A stretch of 64,000 nt of DNA from Hyunsoonleella aquatilis (lineage in GTDB: Bacteria; Bacteroidota; Bacteroidia; Flavobacteriales; Flavobacteriaceae): the NCBI RefSeq assembly GCF_014270105.1, contig NZ_JACNMF010000005.1:186001-250000 (forward strand), in the 5' to 3' direction. Each line of letters opens with the position of its first letter. Position 1 is the first letter of the stretch. Of this stretch, positions 18,214 through 27,253 are shown in pieces. The notes beneath the pieces were generated by a model that worked only from the letters and a program-made list of their open reading frames with translations, was not told the origin of the DNA and ran no database searches. Both the position numbers and the translations under genes were made by a program.

Positions 18214-18735
18214 TTAAGGATTATATGGAGGTGGAGAACCACCGCCTTCGTTTAATGGAGGTATCGGTAAGTCATTATTGTTTTGTAAACTAAAATTGAT
18301 GAAACTCGCCTCCGAAGTCGACTTTTCACCAGTTGGAACTACAAACATAGTAGTTAAATCTTTTTTACTTTCCCCTGCGTTGCTTCCATAAACTCCGAGG
18401 TAAACACGCAGACCGGTCAAAGTATTTCCGCTTTTACTAGCCTCACTTTTTGCATAACCTATATATTTCTCAACATCATCAATCGACCACCAAGTTGAAC
18501 GGTTGTCTTCTTTCCCGACGCTTCTCTCTGTAATAGAATCCAGAACACTCTTCCTTAATTTCGTCCAATTATCATTTAATAATTTGGCCTCGGCGACCGA
18601 AATCACACCTTTTGGTTTTACAATTTCCATTTTGTCCTCCATTTCCGTATTCGGAGCAGCTTCACGTGGACAAAAATAGTACGTCAACACGGCACCAATG
18701 ATAAATCCAACAATAAGTAATCCTAATTTTTTCAT
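18214..18735 (-). CDS. Hypothetical membrane-anchored or secreted protein
   Basis: 173 residues. An N-terminal hydrophobic helix (about 3-20, MKKLGLLIVGFIIGAVLTYY) is followed by a soluble domain with LRVYLGVYGSNAGESKK in the middle and a Pro/Gly/Asn-rich tail (GGGSPPPYNP). No family was recognised. It lies 12 bp upstream of the seven-helix protein and kinase genes, on the same strand, so it probably belongs to their operon and may be an accessory or sensed component on the periplasmic side. Confidence 0.6.
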   Translation of the reverse strand: MKKLGLLIVGFIIGAVLTYYFCPREAAPNTEMEDKMEIVKPKGVISVAEAKLLNDNWTKLRKSVLDSITERSVGKEDNRSTWWSIDDVEKYIGYAKSEASKSGNTLTGLRVYLGVYGSNAGESKKDLTTMFVVPTGEKSTSEASFINFSLQNNNDLPIPPLNEGGGSPPPYNP

Positions 18736-18815
18736 ATTTAATTAAGTTTTTGGTTAACAATAGCTTGCTTAAAAATAGCAAAAAGATTTTACTATGTGCG
18801 ATTTCCTGTAAGTTT

Positions 18816-19445
18816 TCAGGTAGGAAAGCCTAACATTTCCCCCATACCAACAGTAAAAAGCCAACACCCGTAAATGGCATGCTCAATGGAAACCATTATT
18901 GTGGATTTTGTTTCAACATAGGTCCAGGCAAACAGCAAACCTCCTAAAAAGGTTATCAACAGCACAAAATTATTGCCATAAAACAAATGGGCCAACGAAA
19001 AAAGTATGGCATTTACCAAAATGAGCAATCGCTTGTCCCTAAAGAACCTTTCGTATCTTTTAAAGAAAAATGTGCGGAAAATGATTTCTTGGGGGTAAAC
19101 GGAAAGTAATGTATAAACGAAAAGAATGAAAACCCATAATTTTGGTTTGTTCAGCACTACCTGAAACAAGGCTTCCCTATTGGTTACACTAACGAATATG
19201 GTAGTTAGCGCAATAATCACAGAAAACTTCAATAAGGTATCCCGCCAGAACAAAATCCATTTAAGGTCCCTCGCAAGTCTAAATTTTTCTTTTTCTACTA
19301 CCAAAAGCACATAAACCACATACAGAAAACCGATTAGGCCTGTTGCGGTTTTAACGATTGGCGAGGTGCCTACCACAAAACTAATGGGCAACATCACAAA
19401 CAAAACAAAAAACTCTACGCACTTATAATAAAATGTTTTGATCAT
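18816..19445 (-). CDS. CPBP-type intramembrane metalloprotease (Abi family)
   Basis: 209 residues with six or more membrane helices. The CPBP signature is YPQEIIFRTFFFKRY near 124-138, followed by FSLAHLFYGN (His) and a Gly-rich helix. The family normally has EExxxR; here the first Glu is Gln (QEIIFR), so catalysis may be altered, though this form may be usual in related proteins. CPBP enzymes cleave near membranes (CAAX-like processing) or act in bacteriocin immunity. It overlaps the Lrp gene by 4 nt and is probably co-transcribed after it. Confidence 0.75.
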   Translation of the reverse strand: MIKTFYYKCVEFFVLFVMLPISFVVGTSPIVKTATGLIGFLYVVYVLLVVEKEKFRLARDLKWILFWRDTLLKFSVIIALTTIFVSVTNREALFQVVLNKPKLWVFILFVYTLLSVYPQEIIFRTFFFKRYERFFRDKRLLILVNAILFSLAHLFYGNNFVLLITFLGGLLFAWTYVETKSTIMVSIEHAIYGCWLFTVGMGEMLGFPT

Positions 19446-19900
19446 AACAGAATGACATGATTTTGCTTTACTTCACTTATGACGAACATACTATGGGTAC
19501 TGCCTATATGGTTAATGGTGGTCAATTTTTTCACCATAAATTCTCGAAACGCTTCCATATTTTCAACAATTACTTTAAGTAAATAATCATAATCCCCACT
19601 AATGTGATAACACTCCAGCACTTCATTTAGTCGATTGACTTCCCTTTCAAAGCTCACCACATATTCTTGGCTATGTTGCAATAGCTTTACATGACAGAAA
19701 ACTACAAAATTTCTGCCAATTTTCTGCTTATTGATCAAAGTTGTGTATCCATCAATAAAACCTTCTTTTTCTAGTTTCTTAATCCGCTCATAAACCGCTG
19801 TTACGGAAAGCCCTAACTTGTTGGACAATTCCTTATTAGTCTGTTTGCTATCAGTTTGAAGGAGTTCCAATAATTTTTTATCAGTTTGGTCAAAAATCAT
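19442..19900 (-). CDS. Lrp/AsnC family transcriptional regulator
   Basis: 152 residues. An N-terminal winged helix-turn-helix (about 4-60: DKKLLELLQTDSKQTNKELSNKLGLS, AVYERIKKLEKEGFI) is followed by a RAM ligand-binding domain (about 65-145, with HISGDYDYLLKV). These proteins sense amino acids as octamers. The gene is divergent from the PLP lyase-like gene at 20055, which involves sulfur amino acids, and it overlaps the protease gene downstream. Control of both neighbours is likely by the usual arrangement of Lrp genes next to their targets. Confidence 0.92.
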   Translation of the reverse strand: MIFDQTDKKLLELLQTDSKQTNKELSNKLGLSVTAVYERIKKLEKEGFIDGYTTLINKQKIGRNFVVFCHVKLLQHSQEYVVSFEREVNRLNEVLECYHISGDYDYLLKVIVENMEAFREFMVKKLTTINHIGSTHSMFVISEVKQNHVILL

Positions 19901-19978
19901 AATTGAAAAATTTTCGCTTTGTATCGTTTGAATTTACGAAATATAAATAATAACTCTATTAAATTATTAAATTTTAGT

Positions 19979-19995
19979 TTTATTTTCTAAATAAA
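19979..19995. promoter_or_regulatory. Candidate Lrp operator
   Basis: Palindrome TTTATTT-TCT-AAATAAA between the divergent Lrp gene and the PLP enzyme gene. Arms of 7 bp with a 3-bp centre and A/T-rich sequence agree with known Lrp/AsnC sites (about 15-17 bp). In an AT-rich region chance palindromes are common, so this is weak. Confidence 0.3.
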
Positions 19996-20054
19996 TAATA
20001 CATCATTGATTTTTATTCCTATTTCATCTAATTTAGTATGATTAAATCCCTAAG

Positions 20055-21284
20055 ATGATGAGTTTTAAACCAGCGAATAACATTCAAGACTTACAGTATT
20101 TTGGCGAATTTGGAGGGGTAAATCCATCCATTTCCGATTCCTCCACCTATACTTTTTTATCGGCAAAGACAATGTTTGATACCTTTGAAGGCAATGCTGA
20201 CGGGTGCTACCTTTACTCTCGCCACTCCTCCCCTTCCAACCTATATCTAGGTGAAGCTTTGGCAGCCATGGAGCATACCGAAACGGCTAACGTTACGGCT
20301 TCTGGTATGGGCGCTATTACTTCCACCATCTTACAATTATGTAATGCGGACGACCATATTGTGTCCAGCCGAACCATTTACGGGGGCACTTATGCTTTTT
20401 TTAAGAACTTCACCCCTAAATTTAAAATTGACACCACTTTTGTTGATATTACAAATTTGGATGCCGTTGAGGCTTCTGTCACTAAAAACACCAAAATAAT
20501 TTACTGTGAATCCATTAGTAATCCCCTTTTGGAGGTTGCGGATATAAAAGGTCTAGCCGACATAGCTAAAAAACATGGTTTGAAGTTGGTAGTGGACAAT
20601 ACCTTTTCGCCACTTTCAATTTCCCCGGCAATTCTTGGAGCAGATGTTGTGATTCATAGTTTAACCAAATTTATCAACGGTTCGAGCGATACTGTGGGTG
20701 GTGTGGTTTGCGGTACTCAAGATTTCATTAATCATTTGAGAAATGTAAATGACGGTGCCAGCATGTTGCTCGGTTCTACAATGGACAGTTTGCGGGCATC
20801 TTCCGTTTTAAAAAACCTGAGAACACTTCATATTCGGATGCAACAGCACAGCAAAAATGGATTGTATTTGGCGCAAAAATTTGAAAACGACGGTTTGAAA
20901 ACAGTCTATCCAGGTTTGTCATCCCACCCTTCTCACAATTTATTTAAATCGATGATGAATGCCGAATACGGTTTCGGCGGTATGTTGACCATTGATGTAG
21001 GGTCGCTGGATAAGGCCAACGAGTTGATGGAACTGATGCAACACCGAAACTTAGGCTATTTGGCCGTAAGTTTAGGCTTTTACAAAACTTTATTTTCAGC
21101 CCCAGGAACTTCAACCTCTTCTGAAATACCGGAGGATGAACAGAAAGAAATGGGGCTAAGCGATGGATTGATTCGTTTTTCCATAGGTTTGGATGCCGAC
21201 ATTGAACGCACCTATAAAATGATGCGGGATTGCATGGAGGAATTAGATATCCTGCCCACAGCACAAAAACTAAAGGTGGGTTAA
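20055..21284 (+). CDS. Cys/Met metabolism PLP-dependent enzyme (gamma-lyase-like)
   Basis: 409 residues; the start is ATG 20055 or the adjacent ATG 20058. It belongs to the trans-sulfuration enzyme family: YSRHSSPSN, ASGMGAIT, the YGGTY phosphate-binding region, DNTFSPLSISP and the Schiff-base Lys (K205) in HSLTKFINGSSD. Members include methionine gamma-lyase, cystathionine gamma-lyase/synthase and O-acetylhomoserine sulfhydrylase; the motifs seen do not single one out. The divergent Lrp regulator suggests amino-acid-dependent expression and favours a catabolic lyase. It overlaps the convergent hydrolase gene by 4 bp at the 3' ends. Confidence 0.85.
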   Translation: MMSFKPANNIQDLQYFGEFGGVNPSISDSSTYTFLSAKTMFDTFEGNADGCYLYSRHSSPSNLYLGEALAAMEHTETANVTASGMGAITSTILQLCNADDHIVSSRTIYGGTYAFFKNFTPKFKIDTTFVDITNLDAVEASVTKNTKIIYCESISNPLLEVADIKGLADIAKKHGLKLVVDNTFSPLSISPAILGADVVIHSLTKFINGSSDTVGGVVCGTQDFINHLRNVNDGASMLLGSTMDSLRASSVLKNLRTLHIRMQQHSKNGLYLAQKFENDGLKTVYPGLSSHPSHNLFKSMMNAEYGFGGMLTIDVGSLDKANELMELMQHRNLGYLAVSLGFYKTLFSAPGTSTSSEIPEDEQKEMGLSDGLIRFSIGLDADIERTYKMMRDCMEELDILPTAQKLKVG

Positions 21285-22303
21285 ATACCTTTAGTACGTT
21301 CCCAAATGGATTTCAAAACCTCGCCCATCCCATCAAATTTAGGTTCAAAGGGGCGCATATTGAGACGATTTCCATTTTCGTAAAGCACAAAACTGAACAC
21401 TGAGGTATTGGGGTCTTCTTCATCTAGAAGGGGATAGCGCAAATCATTGTAGCGGTATTCGTTTTCCTTCAACTTATAAATACTGTAATACCAATTGCTA
21501 AACCATGCCAGCCCCTTGATATCGTCATAATCCGCAGGATTCAAATCCCTTTGTTTGGGTACCTTTCTAAAATTCAAAAAACGGTTTTTACTGTCGAACA
21601 AGGAATAATTCCCAACATAATAATCGGTTTCAGTCTCGGCGATGGCATACCACAATAAATTGGTGAAAATTGCAGGCTGGTTAGTAAACCGCACAGCTTC
21701 GATTTCGGCATCCTTCAACGATTTTCTAAATACCGAATCCACGTACAATTTATTTCCTAAAGTGAAAATCAGGTATGCCGAACTGATGCCAATCCCCCAT
21801 TTTAACCACAAACGGCGTTTAACCGATGTTCTTTTAAAAAACATTAGAACAATCATACAGATTAAAAACGGCAAAGTGTAGGCAGGATCAGCCACGGCAA
21901 TATTATTAAGCGCCACTCGATAATTACTAAAGGGTGCAAATAATTGTGTGCCGTATGGCGTAAACGCATCTAAAATGGGGTGGGTAAACAAGGACCAGAA
22001 AAACAAACTAATCCAGTCGTTTCTTGTGGTCATATTCAATCGTTTCCCCCAATTGTATAGTTTATGCACCAACCAGCCTAAAACAATGGCCGCCAAAACG
22101 GAAAATACAATAGAATGCATAAAACCACGATGGAACAGCATGGCATCAATTTCATTGCCGTAAATCCAACTCCCAACGTATACGTCCAAATCTGGGATTG
22201 TACCACCAATAGCTCCAAACAGCAATGCCCTATTGCCTATTTTTTTTCCGAGAACGGCTTCTCCGCAAGCGGCTCCTAAAACTATTTGAGTGAGTGAATC
22301 CAT
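21281..22303 (-). CDS. YdjM-like membrane-bound metal-dependent hydrolase
   Basis: 340 residues. The N-terminal half matches the LexA-binding/YdjM family (DUF457): MDSLTQIVLGAACGEAVLG, GGTIPDLDV, FHRGFMHSI and a second His/Asp set in SLFTHPILDAFTPYGTQLFAP. These give the expected Asp/His pattern of a membrane metal hydrolase. There are about five hydrophobic helices. The C-terminal 150 residues form a soluble extension with no recognised domain. The physiological substrate is unknown. Convergent overlap with the PLP enzyme gene. Confidence 0.8.
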   Translation of the reverse strand: MDSLTQIVLGAACGEAVLGKKIGNRALLFGAIGGTIPDLDVYVGSWIYGNEIDAMLFHRGFMHSIVFSVLAAIVLGWLVHKLYNWGKRLNMTTRNDWISLFFWSLFTHPILDAFTPYGTQLFAPFSNYRVALNNIAVADPAYTLPFLICMIVLMFFKRTSVKRRLWLKWGIGISSAYLIFTLGNKLYVDSVFRKSLKDAEIEAVRFTNQPAIFTNLLWYAIAETETDYYVGNYSLFDSKNRFLNFRKVPKQRDLNPADYDDIKGLAWFSNWYYSIYKLKENEYRYNDLRYPLLDEEDPNTSVFSFVLYENGNRLNMRPFEPKFDGMGEVLKSIWERTKGI

Positions 22304-22351
22304 TTAAGTTGGCAAAGTTAACCAACTATTTTGTATTGCGGTATCATAAAT

Positions 22352-23122
22352 TTATGGGATGCGCCTCAACCACACGGCAACGCGCGCGCTGTTGATATTC
22401 CCCGATTCCGTAATGGAACGAAAACCCAAGGTAGTACCAGAAGGAATAGCAACGGGAGTTGCTAAAATTTCAGTGTAAGACATGTTATCATTGGCACCTG
22501 ATGCAGTGAACCTAAAAAATTCAGTGAATGCGCCATTACCAGAAATATCTACCACAGCTACAATCAAGGTGTTAGAAGCATTTGAAGTGTTGTCTGCATG
22601 AAAACTTACGGCATAGGCTTCCCAACTTTCTGGTAAGGGTATACCAATAAAACCGGCATCCCCATTTCCATAGGACCATTGCATATTGTTATTGCCGATA
22701 TTACCAGCTTCTTCTGCCCAGATTACTACTTTCTCGTAAGCAATTTTGTTTTTGCCTATCTGCTCCCAGTTTGTGCCATCGCTTTGCACCCAAATTGTAG
22801 TTTGGCTTTGCAAAGTAGTGGTAGCAGTACCATTTAAATCATTGTAACTTGAAATAGTGGGTGTATTTGTTGTTGGATTTTTTATTACATATATTCTTCC
22901 ATCACAGGTATTCGCAACAGGTAAGGTAATATTATGATTTCCACCTAAAACAATTGTGTGATGTGTGTCATCCAAGGTAAGGTTTCCAGACGTAGTTGAG
23001 ACATCTGCAGAAAAAGAGCCATTTACGTCCAATGTTGATACCGGAGCGGTAGTTCCAATACCAACTTGGGCAAATACATTACACGACAATAATAAAAGGA
23101 ATTGTGAGAGAATCCTTTTCAT
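22352..23122 (-). CDS. Secreted hypothetical protein with tail-fibre-like N terminus
   Basis: About 256 residues from the ATG at 23122, chosen because it begins a signal peptide (MKRILSQFLLLLSCNVFAQ); the open frame extends to 23245 without other support. The mature protein starts VGIGTTAPVSTLDVNG, a phrase shared by many secreted Bacteroidota proteins and by phage-tail-like repeats, and continues with beta-rich sequence (TLPVANTCDGRIYVIKN). The C-terminal part is probably a jelly roll or similar beta domain ending VAVWLRRIP. No sorting domain was seen. Function unknown. Confidence 0.6.
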   Translation of the reverse strand: MKRILSQFLLLLSCNVFAQVGIGTTAPVSTLDVNGSFSADVSTTSGNLTLDDTHHTIVLGGNHNITLPVANTCDGRIYVIKNPTTNTPTISSYNDLNGTATTTLQSQTTIWVQSDGTNWEQIGKNKIAYEKVVIWAEEAGNIGNNNMQWSYGNGDAGFIGIPLPESWEAYAVSFHADNTSNASNTLIVAVVDISGNGAFTEFFRFTASGANDNMSYTEILATPVAIPSGTTLGFRSITESGNINSARVAVWLRRIP

Positions 23123-23592
23123 TTTTTTGTTATAGCAATATTTACAAATTCCTAACAATATTAACGAAAAATTACTGAAATAGTATTGAAAATCAGTAGT
23201 TTTTACAATTTTATGTTTAAAATATCCTAAAAACAAAGGATACATTATTTTATATTTTTATCTGAGTGTTCTTTCTTTATACCAGAAACCTTAATTCATT
23301 CGCACTATTAAATTTTCACAAACAAAGCTTGAAATTGCTAAAGCAAAAACATAGCTATAAATTTGGGGTTCTATTCTTAATACTTGAGTCCTTTGCCTTT
23401 AAAACAACTATAATAATAAGGATCACATACAGGAAAAAGCATGCTGCCATTGCTATTAATATGGAAATTGCACAAAACAGAATTTTCGGGATTTTTAGGT
23501 TTCTTATTGTTTAAGACCCATTTCTATGCAAATGTCACATCATTTTGAAAGCAGTCAATAAAATCGTAACATTACGTACCTAAAAATTGACT
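23123..23592. other. Intergenic region, no supported gene
   Basis: 470 bp between two divergent genes. A small open frame (23266-23514) has no recognisable content and is considered chance. No hairpin terminator or RNA gene was seen. Promoters for both flanking genes must lie here. Confidence 0.4.
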
Positions 23593-25080
23593 ATGAAAGA
23601 CGACAAGAATATCACTAAATTTAAAGCCAACGACCAAAATATTATTGAAAATACCGAATTGAACATTTGGGAAGCACTAATCCCATTATTTGCCCTGGTG
23701 GGAATGTTAGCCTACAATGTTTATGTTTATGGAGATGATGCTTTGAGTGGCTCCAATCAATTTATTCTGTTACTTGGTGCGGCTGTTGCTGCGATTGTAG
23801 GCTTTTATAACAAGGTTTCTTACAGCATAATGCTGGACGAAGTTTCTGAAAGCATTAAATCTGCAACCGGAGCTATTCTTATTCTTTTAATGGTGGGAGC
23901 ATTGGCCGGAACTTGGTTAATAAGTGGTATAATCCCGTCCATGATGTACTATGGGCTACAGATTTTAAATCCCAATATATTCTTGGCTGCATGTGTTATT
24001 ATTTGTTCAATTACCTCTATAGCCACAGGTAGCTCTTGGACGACCGCTGCTACAGTCGGGATTGCATTGATTGGAATCGGGGAAGCTCTGGGCATATCAC
24101 TTGGTATGACAGCCGGTGCTGTACTGTCGGGCGCCTATTTTGGAGATAAAATGTCACCGCTTAGTGACACCACTAACTTGACCCCAATAATGGCCGGAGG
24201 CGAACTGTTCTCGCATATCAAGTACATGACTTTAACAACTGTACCCACGGTAATCATTACCCTTATAGTCTTCATTATTATTGGTTTTACGGTAGATACT
24301 AGCGGGGTGACCGACACCTCCTCCATTCTAACAACCATCGATACGACATTCAATATTAGCGGGTGGTTGTTTCTTGTTCCCCTTGTTCTTGTTGTTTTAA
24401 TTGTAAAAAAAACACCTCCTCTTGTTGCACTTCTTATTGGAACGCTACTTGGAGGCCTAGTAGCCATTATTGCGCAGCCTGAAATTGTTAAGGACATTAC
24501 CGGAGCGGACTCATTAACTTTTCAATCTGCTTACAAGGGCATAATGAATGCGATGACGGTTGATATTGCCATAGACACATCAAATAAAAGCTTAAACGAC
24601 CTTTTTACATCTGGTGGCATGCACGGTATGCTGGGGACTGTTTGGTTAATAATCTGCGCCGTAGTTTTTGGAGGTGTAATGGACGCCATTGGCGCACTTT
24701 CCAAAATCAGCAAAGAATTACTAAACCTGGCCACATCGACTTTTGGATTGTTTGCAAGCACAGTAGTGAGCTGTTTGGCAATAAATGTAACAGCGTCTGA
24801 TCAATATCTCGCTTTGGTTGTTCCTGGTAAAATGTTTAAAAAAGCCTTTGAGGATAGAGGGCTTGCTCCAGAAAATTTGAGCAGAACCCTTGAGGATTCG
24901 GGAACAGTAACCTCACCATTGATACCCTGGAACACCTGCGGAGCCTACCATAGTAGCGTTCTTGGCGTTAGTGTTTTTGACTATTTCTTCTATGCCATTT
25001 TTAATTGGCTGAGTCCTTTCATGACCCTTCTTTTTGCCGCCTTCAGGATAAAGATAAAAGAACTTTCAAATTCCAAATAA
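23593..25080 (+). CDS. nhaC: NhaC-type Na+/H+ antiporter
   Basis: 495 residues from ATG 23593 (a TTG two codons upstream is less likely). About 11-12 transmembrane helices. Family features include EVSESIKSATGAILILLMVGALAGTW-like helix wording (SATGAILILLMVGAL), ATGSSWTTAATVGIA, GAYFGDKMSPLSDTTNL with Asp residues in a membrane-embedded stretch, and VTSPLIPWNTCGAYHSSVLGV near the C terminus. It exchanges Na+ for H+ across the inner membrane, fitting a marine or salt-exposed lifestyle. Monocistronic by its spacing. Confidence 0.92.
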   Translation: MKDDKNITKFKANDQNIIENTELNIWEALIPLFALVGMLAYNVYVYGDDALSGSNQFILLLGAAVAAIVGFYNKVSYSIMLDEVSESIKSATGAILILLMVGALAGTWLISGIIPSMMYYGLQILNPNIFLAACVIICSITSIATGSSWTTAATVGIALIGIGEALGISLGMTAGAVLSGAYFGDKMSPLSDTTNLTPIMAGGELFSHIKYMTLTTVPTVIITLIVFIIIGFTVDTSGVTDTSSILTTIDTTFNISGWLFLVPLVLVVLIVKKTPPLVALLIGTLLGGLVAIIAQPEIVKDITGADSLTFQSAYKGIMNAMTVDIAIDTSNKSLNDLFTSGGMHGMLGTVWLIICAVVFGGVMDAIGALSKISKELLNLATSTFGLFASTVVSCLAINVTASDQYLALVVPGKMFKKAFEDRGLAPENLSRTLEDSGTVTSPLIPWNTCGAYHSSVLGVSVFDYFFYAIFNWLSPFMTLLFAAFRIKIKELSNSK

Positions 25081-25245
25081 GCATATTTCAGGCTATATCT
25101 AAAACTGTTAAGAAGTCCGTAATTTGAATGCTGTTTTTTTATGTAATTCTTAAAAAAACAACCTCTTTTTTTATCCGATATGCATTCACTATTATCATAT
25201 AAGATTTAATAATTGTATTCTATTTTCAAGGGTATTTTGAAATAC

Positions 25246-25253
25246 TAGATTTG
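25246..25253 (+). promoter_or_regulatory. Possible -7 element upstream of the peroxiredoxin operon
   Basis: TAGATTTG matches the Bacteroidota -7 consensus TAnnTTTG, 42 bp before the peroxiredoxin ATG. A -33 TTG at a good distance is not clear (the nearest is 25213-25215), so this is only a candidate. Confidence 0.3.
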
Positions 25254-25295
25254 CTTCAAATTGAAATTATTAATCATATTAAAACATAGAATATT

Positions 25296-25937
25296 ATGGC
25301 ATTTGTAGGGAAAAAATTTCCAAGTTTAAATGTTGACGCGATGAACGAAATGGGCGACACTTTTAAGTTAAACGTTTTGGAAGAAGCAGTTAAGAACAAG
25401 AAAAAAGTGGTATTGTTTTGGTACCCAAAGGATTTCACCTTTGTATGTCCTACGGAACTTCATGCATTTCAAGCCGCTATAGGGGAATTTGAAAAACGAA
25501 ACACCATTATAATTGGAGCATCCTGTGACACCCCTGAAGTACATTTTGCATGGTTAAACACAGAAAAGGATAACGGAGGCATTGAAGGTGTAACCTATCC
25601 CCTTTTAGCTGATTCCAATAGAAATTTAGCTTCCACTCTTGGCATTTTAGATATCACCAGCGAAACTTATAATGAAGACACTGGAGTGATTCTTGTGGAT
25701 GGTGATAATGTGACTTATAGAGCAACCTACATTATCGATGAAGATGGAATTGTGCAACACGAGAGCATCAACAACATGCCTTTGGGCAGAAACGTACAAG
25801 AGTATTTGCGTTTAGTGGATGCGTTAACACACGTTCAAGAAAAAGGTGAGGTTTGTCCGGCAAACTGGGAAGAAGGCAAAGACGCAATGAATGCTAACAG
25901 AACAGGCGTTGCTGAGTATTTGGCAGCACACATTTAA
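25296..25937 (+). CDS. 2-Cys peroxiredoxin (AhpC/TSA family)
   Basis: 213 residues. The peroxidatic Cys is C51 in FTFVCPTELHAF and the resolving Cys is C187 in GEVCPANW, so it is a typical 2-Cys enzyme. It reduces H2O2 and alkyl hydroperoxides in the cytoplasm. The C-terminal tail after CPANW is slightly longer than in E. coli AhpC. The thioredoxin gene 98 bp downstream is the likely electron donor, replacing AhpF. First gene of a peroxide-defence stretch. Confidence 0.93.
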   Translation: MAFVGKKFPSLNVDAMNEMGDTFKLNVLEEAVKNKKKVVLFWYPKDFTFVCPTELHAFQAAIGEFEKRNTIIIGASCDTPEVHFAWLNTEKDNGGIEGVTYPLLADSNRNLASTLGILDITSETYNEDTGVILVDGDNVTYRATYIIDEDGIVQHESINNMPLGRNVQEYLRLVDALTHVQEKGEVCPANWEEGKDAMNANRTGVAEYLAAHI

Positions 25938-26035
25938 TACAAATTCCAAACAATTTAAGTTCCAAATTCCAAAATTACTCATTTTTAATTTGGGACTTAG
26001 CACCGATTGTCATCGGGATTGAAAATTAAAAAGTT

Positions 26036-26350
26036 ATGGTAAAAGAACTAGATCAAGATAATTTACAAGAAGTAGTTACTGATAATGAAACCGTTGTGGT
26101 GCAATATTCTGCCAGTTGGTGCGGTAACTGCCGTATCATGAAACCAAAGGTAAAAAAGCTAGCTTCTGAATTGGAAGACGTTACTTTTGTAATTGCTGAC
26201 GCGGAGAAGTTCCCAGAATCTAGAAAATTGGCCACAGTGGATAACCTGCCAACATTTGCCACATTTAAAAAAGGGGCATTTGTAAATCAGGTACAAACCA
26301 ACAAGTTTGATGTTTTAAAAGACTTAGTAAATGAAGTTACCAGTAATTAA
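26036..26350 (+). CDS. Thioredoxin family protein
   Basis: 104 residues, the thioredoxin length. The active site is WCGNC (C29 and C32), differing from the WCGPC of classical thioredoxins; the cis-Pro loop is NLPTFATF. It is probably the reductant for the peroxiredoxin encoded just upstream, which matches its context. It overlaps the following small gene by 20 nt. Cytoplasmic, no signal peptide. Confidence 0.9.
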   Translation: MVKELDQDNLQEVVTDNETVVVQYSASWCGNCRIMKPKVKKLASELEDVTFVIADAEKFPESRKLATVDNLPTFATFKKGAFVNQVQTNKFDVLKDLVNEVTSN

Positions 26351-26588
26351 GCATTTAACCAATTTTATCGAGGATAACGACGAAGATTTCATAGTGGAAA
26401 CGATAGAAACTTTGGAAGCCCTAACCGAAGTACCTTCTTTAAAAGACGAGGAATTGGATGTTATTGGAGAGTTAATTTCCAATATGTACGGCGCTATAGA
26501 AGTGCACAAAATGACTAAAGAAGGTACACCAAAAAAAGAAGCTTTAAATAGTTTTATGGGACGTGTTATGGGGTCTATTGACACATAA
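26331..26588 (+). CDS. Small conserved protein (DUF6952-like)
   Basis: 85 residues, acidic and helical (MKLPVIKHLTNFIEDNDEDF, ETLEALTEVP, KKEALNSFMGRVMG). It recalls a small flavobacterial family found after peroxiredoxin-thioredoxin gene pairs; the family name is from memory and moderately certain. It overlaps the thioredoxin gene by 20 nt and is followed by a terminator, so it is the last gene of the peroxiredoxin operon. Its role is unknown, perhaps an accessory of peroxide reduction. Confidence 0.7.
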   Translation: MKLPVIKHLTNFIEDNDEDFIVETIETLEALTEVPSLKDEELDVIGELISNMYGAIEVHKMTKEGTPKKEALNSFMGRVMGSIDT

Positions 26589-26611
26589 TTGAAATAGAAA
26601 AAGCCATCTAA

Positions 26612-26639
26612 AAACCACCTTTGATTAAGGTGGTTTTTT
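26612..26639 (+). terminator. Rho-independent terminator of the peroxiredoxin operon
   Basis: Stem AACCACCTT (26613-26621) against AAGGTGGTT (26627-26635), loop TGATT, followed by a run of T's. It is 24 bp after the last stop codon of the operon. Confidence 0.85.
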
Positions 26640-26716
26640 GTTTGCAATAACTTGACCTTATAAAATTTTTCTGCTAGCTTCTCTTAAGGCCCTTTAAGTA
26701 GAACACACACCTAAAA

Positions 26717-27187
26717 TCACTCCAAAAGTGGAACGATTTCTTCCGCCCCTTTTTCCTTAGCATAAACCAAAGCTGTTTTCCCTTCCTTATCTTTTAGAGC
26801 TGTATCAGCATTGTGCTTCAGCAATAGCTCCACCATTTTTATCTGCCCGTATAATGTGGCAAAAATCAAAGGCGTATAACCTAAATTGTTCTGCGCATTG
26901 ATGTTGGCCCCTTTTTTTAAAAGTTGTTCAGCAAAATCGACATTCCCTTTAAAGGCCACGCCTATCAAAGCCGTATTGCCAGAAGCATCTGTGGCATCCA
27001 CTTTAGCGTTATGTTTTAGCAATAACTTAACCACAGCTTTTTGGTCAAAATAGGTGGCAAAAATTAACGGCGTAAAACCCCTGGAATCCTTTATGTTTGC
27101 CAAACTTGGGTTTTGTTTGAGCTTGGCCTCTACAGTTTCGGCATTCCCAGACTTTATAATATTAAAAAACAGATCGTTTTCATTCAT
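26717..27187 (-). CDS. Ankyrin-repeat protein downstream of katG
   Basis: 156 residues made of about four ankyrin repeats. Typical repeat phrases are GFTPLIFATYFDQKAVVKLLLKH-like (PLIFATYFD, VVKLLLKHNA), GNTALIGVAFKGN and GYTPLIFATLYGQ, followed by a degenerate last unit. There is no signal peptide, so it is probably cytoplasmic. It follows katG by 66 bp on the same strand. Pairs of catalase and ankyrin genes occur elsewhere (for example Pseudomonas katB-ankB), where the ankyrin protein is needed for full catalase activity; a similar supporting role is inferred. Confidence 0.85.
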   Translation of the reverse strand: MNENDLFFNIIKSGNAETVEAKLKQNPSLANIKDSRGFTPLIFATYFDQKAVVKLLLKHNAKVDATDASGNTALIGVAFKGNVDFAEQLLKKGANINAQNNLGYTPLIFATLYGQIKMVELLLKHNADTALKDKEGKTALVYAKEKGAEEIVPLLE

Positions 27188-27253
27188 ACGTCTTGCATAA
27201 AAATATTGGGACAGGCGCTAAAAAACACCTATCCCAATTGTTGTTCATTCTAT

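Noticed and set aside
23266-23514. 82-residue ORF before nhaC
   Set aside because: No domain, no neighbour support, low-complexity AT-rich translation.
25938-26035. Short repeated AATTCCAAA pieces between peroxiredoxin and thioredoxin genes
   Set aside because: Short A/T-rich direct repeats of a common type; no evidence for a regulatory or mobile role.
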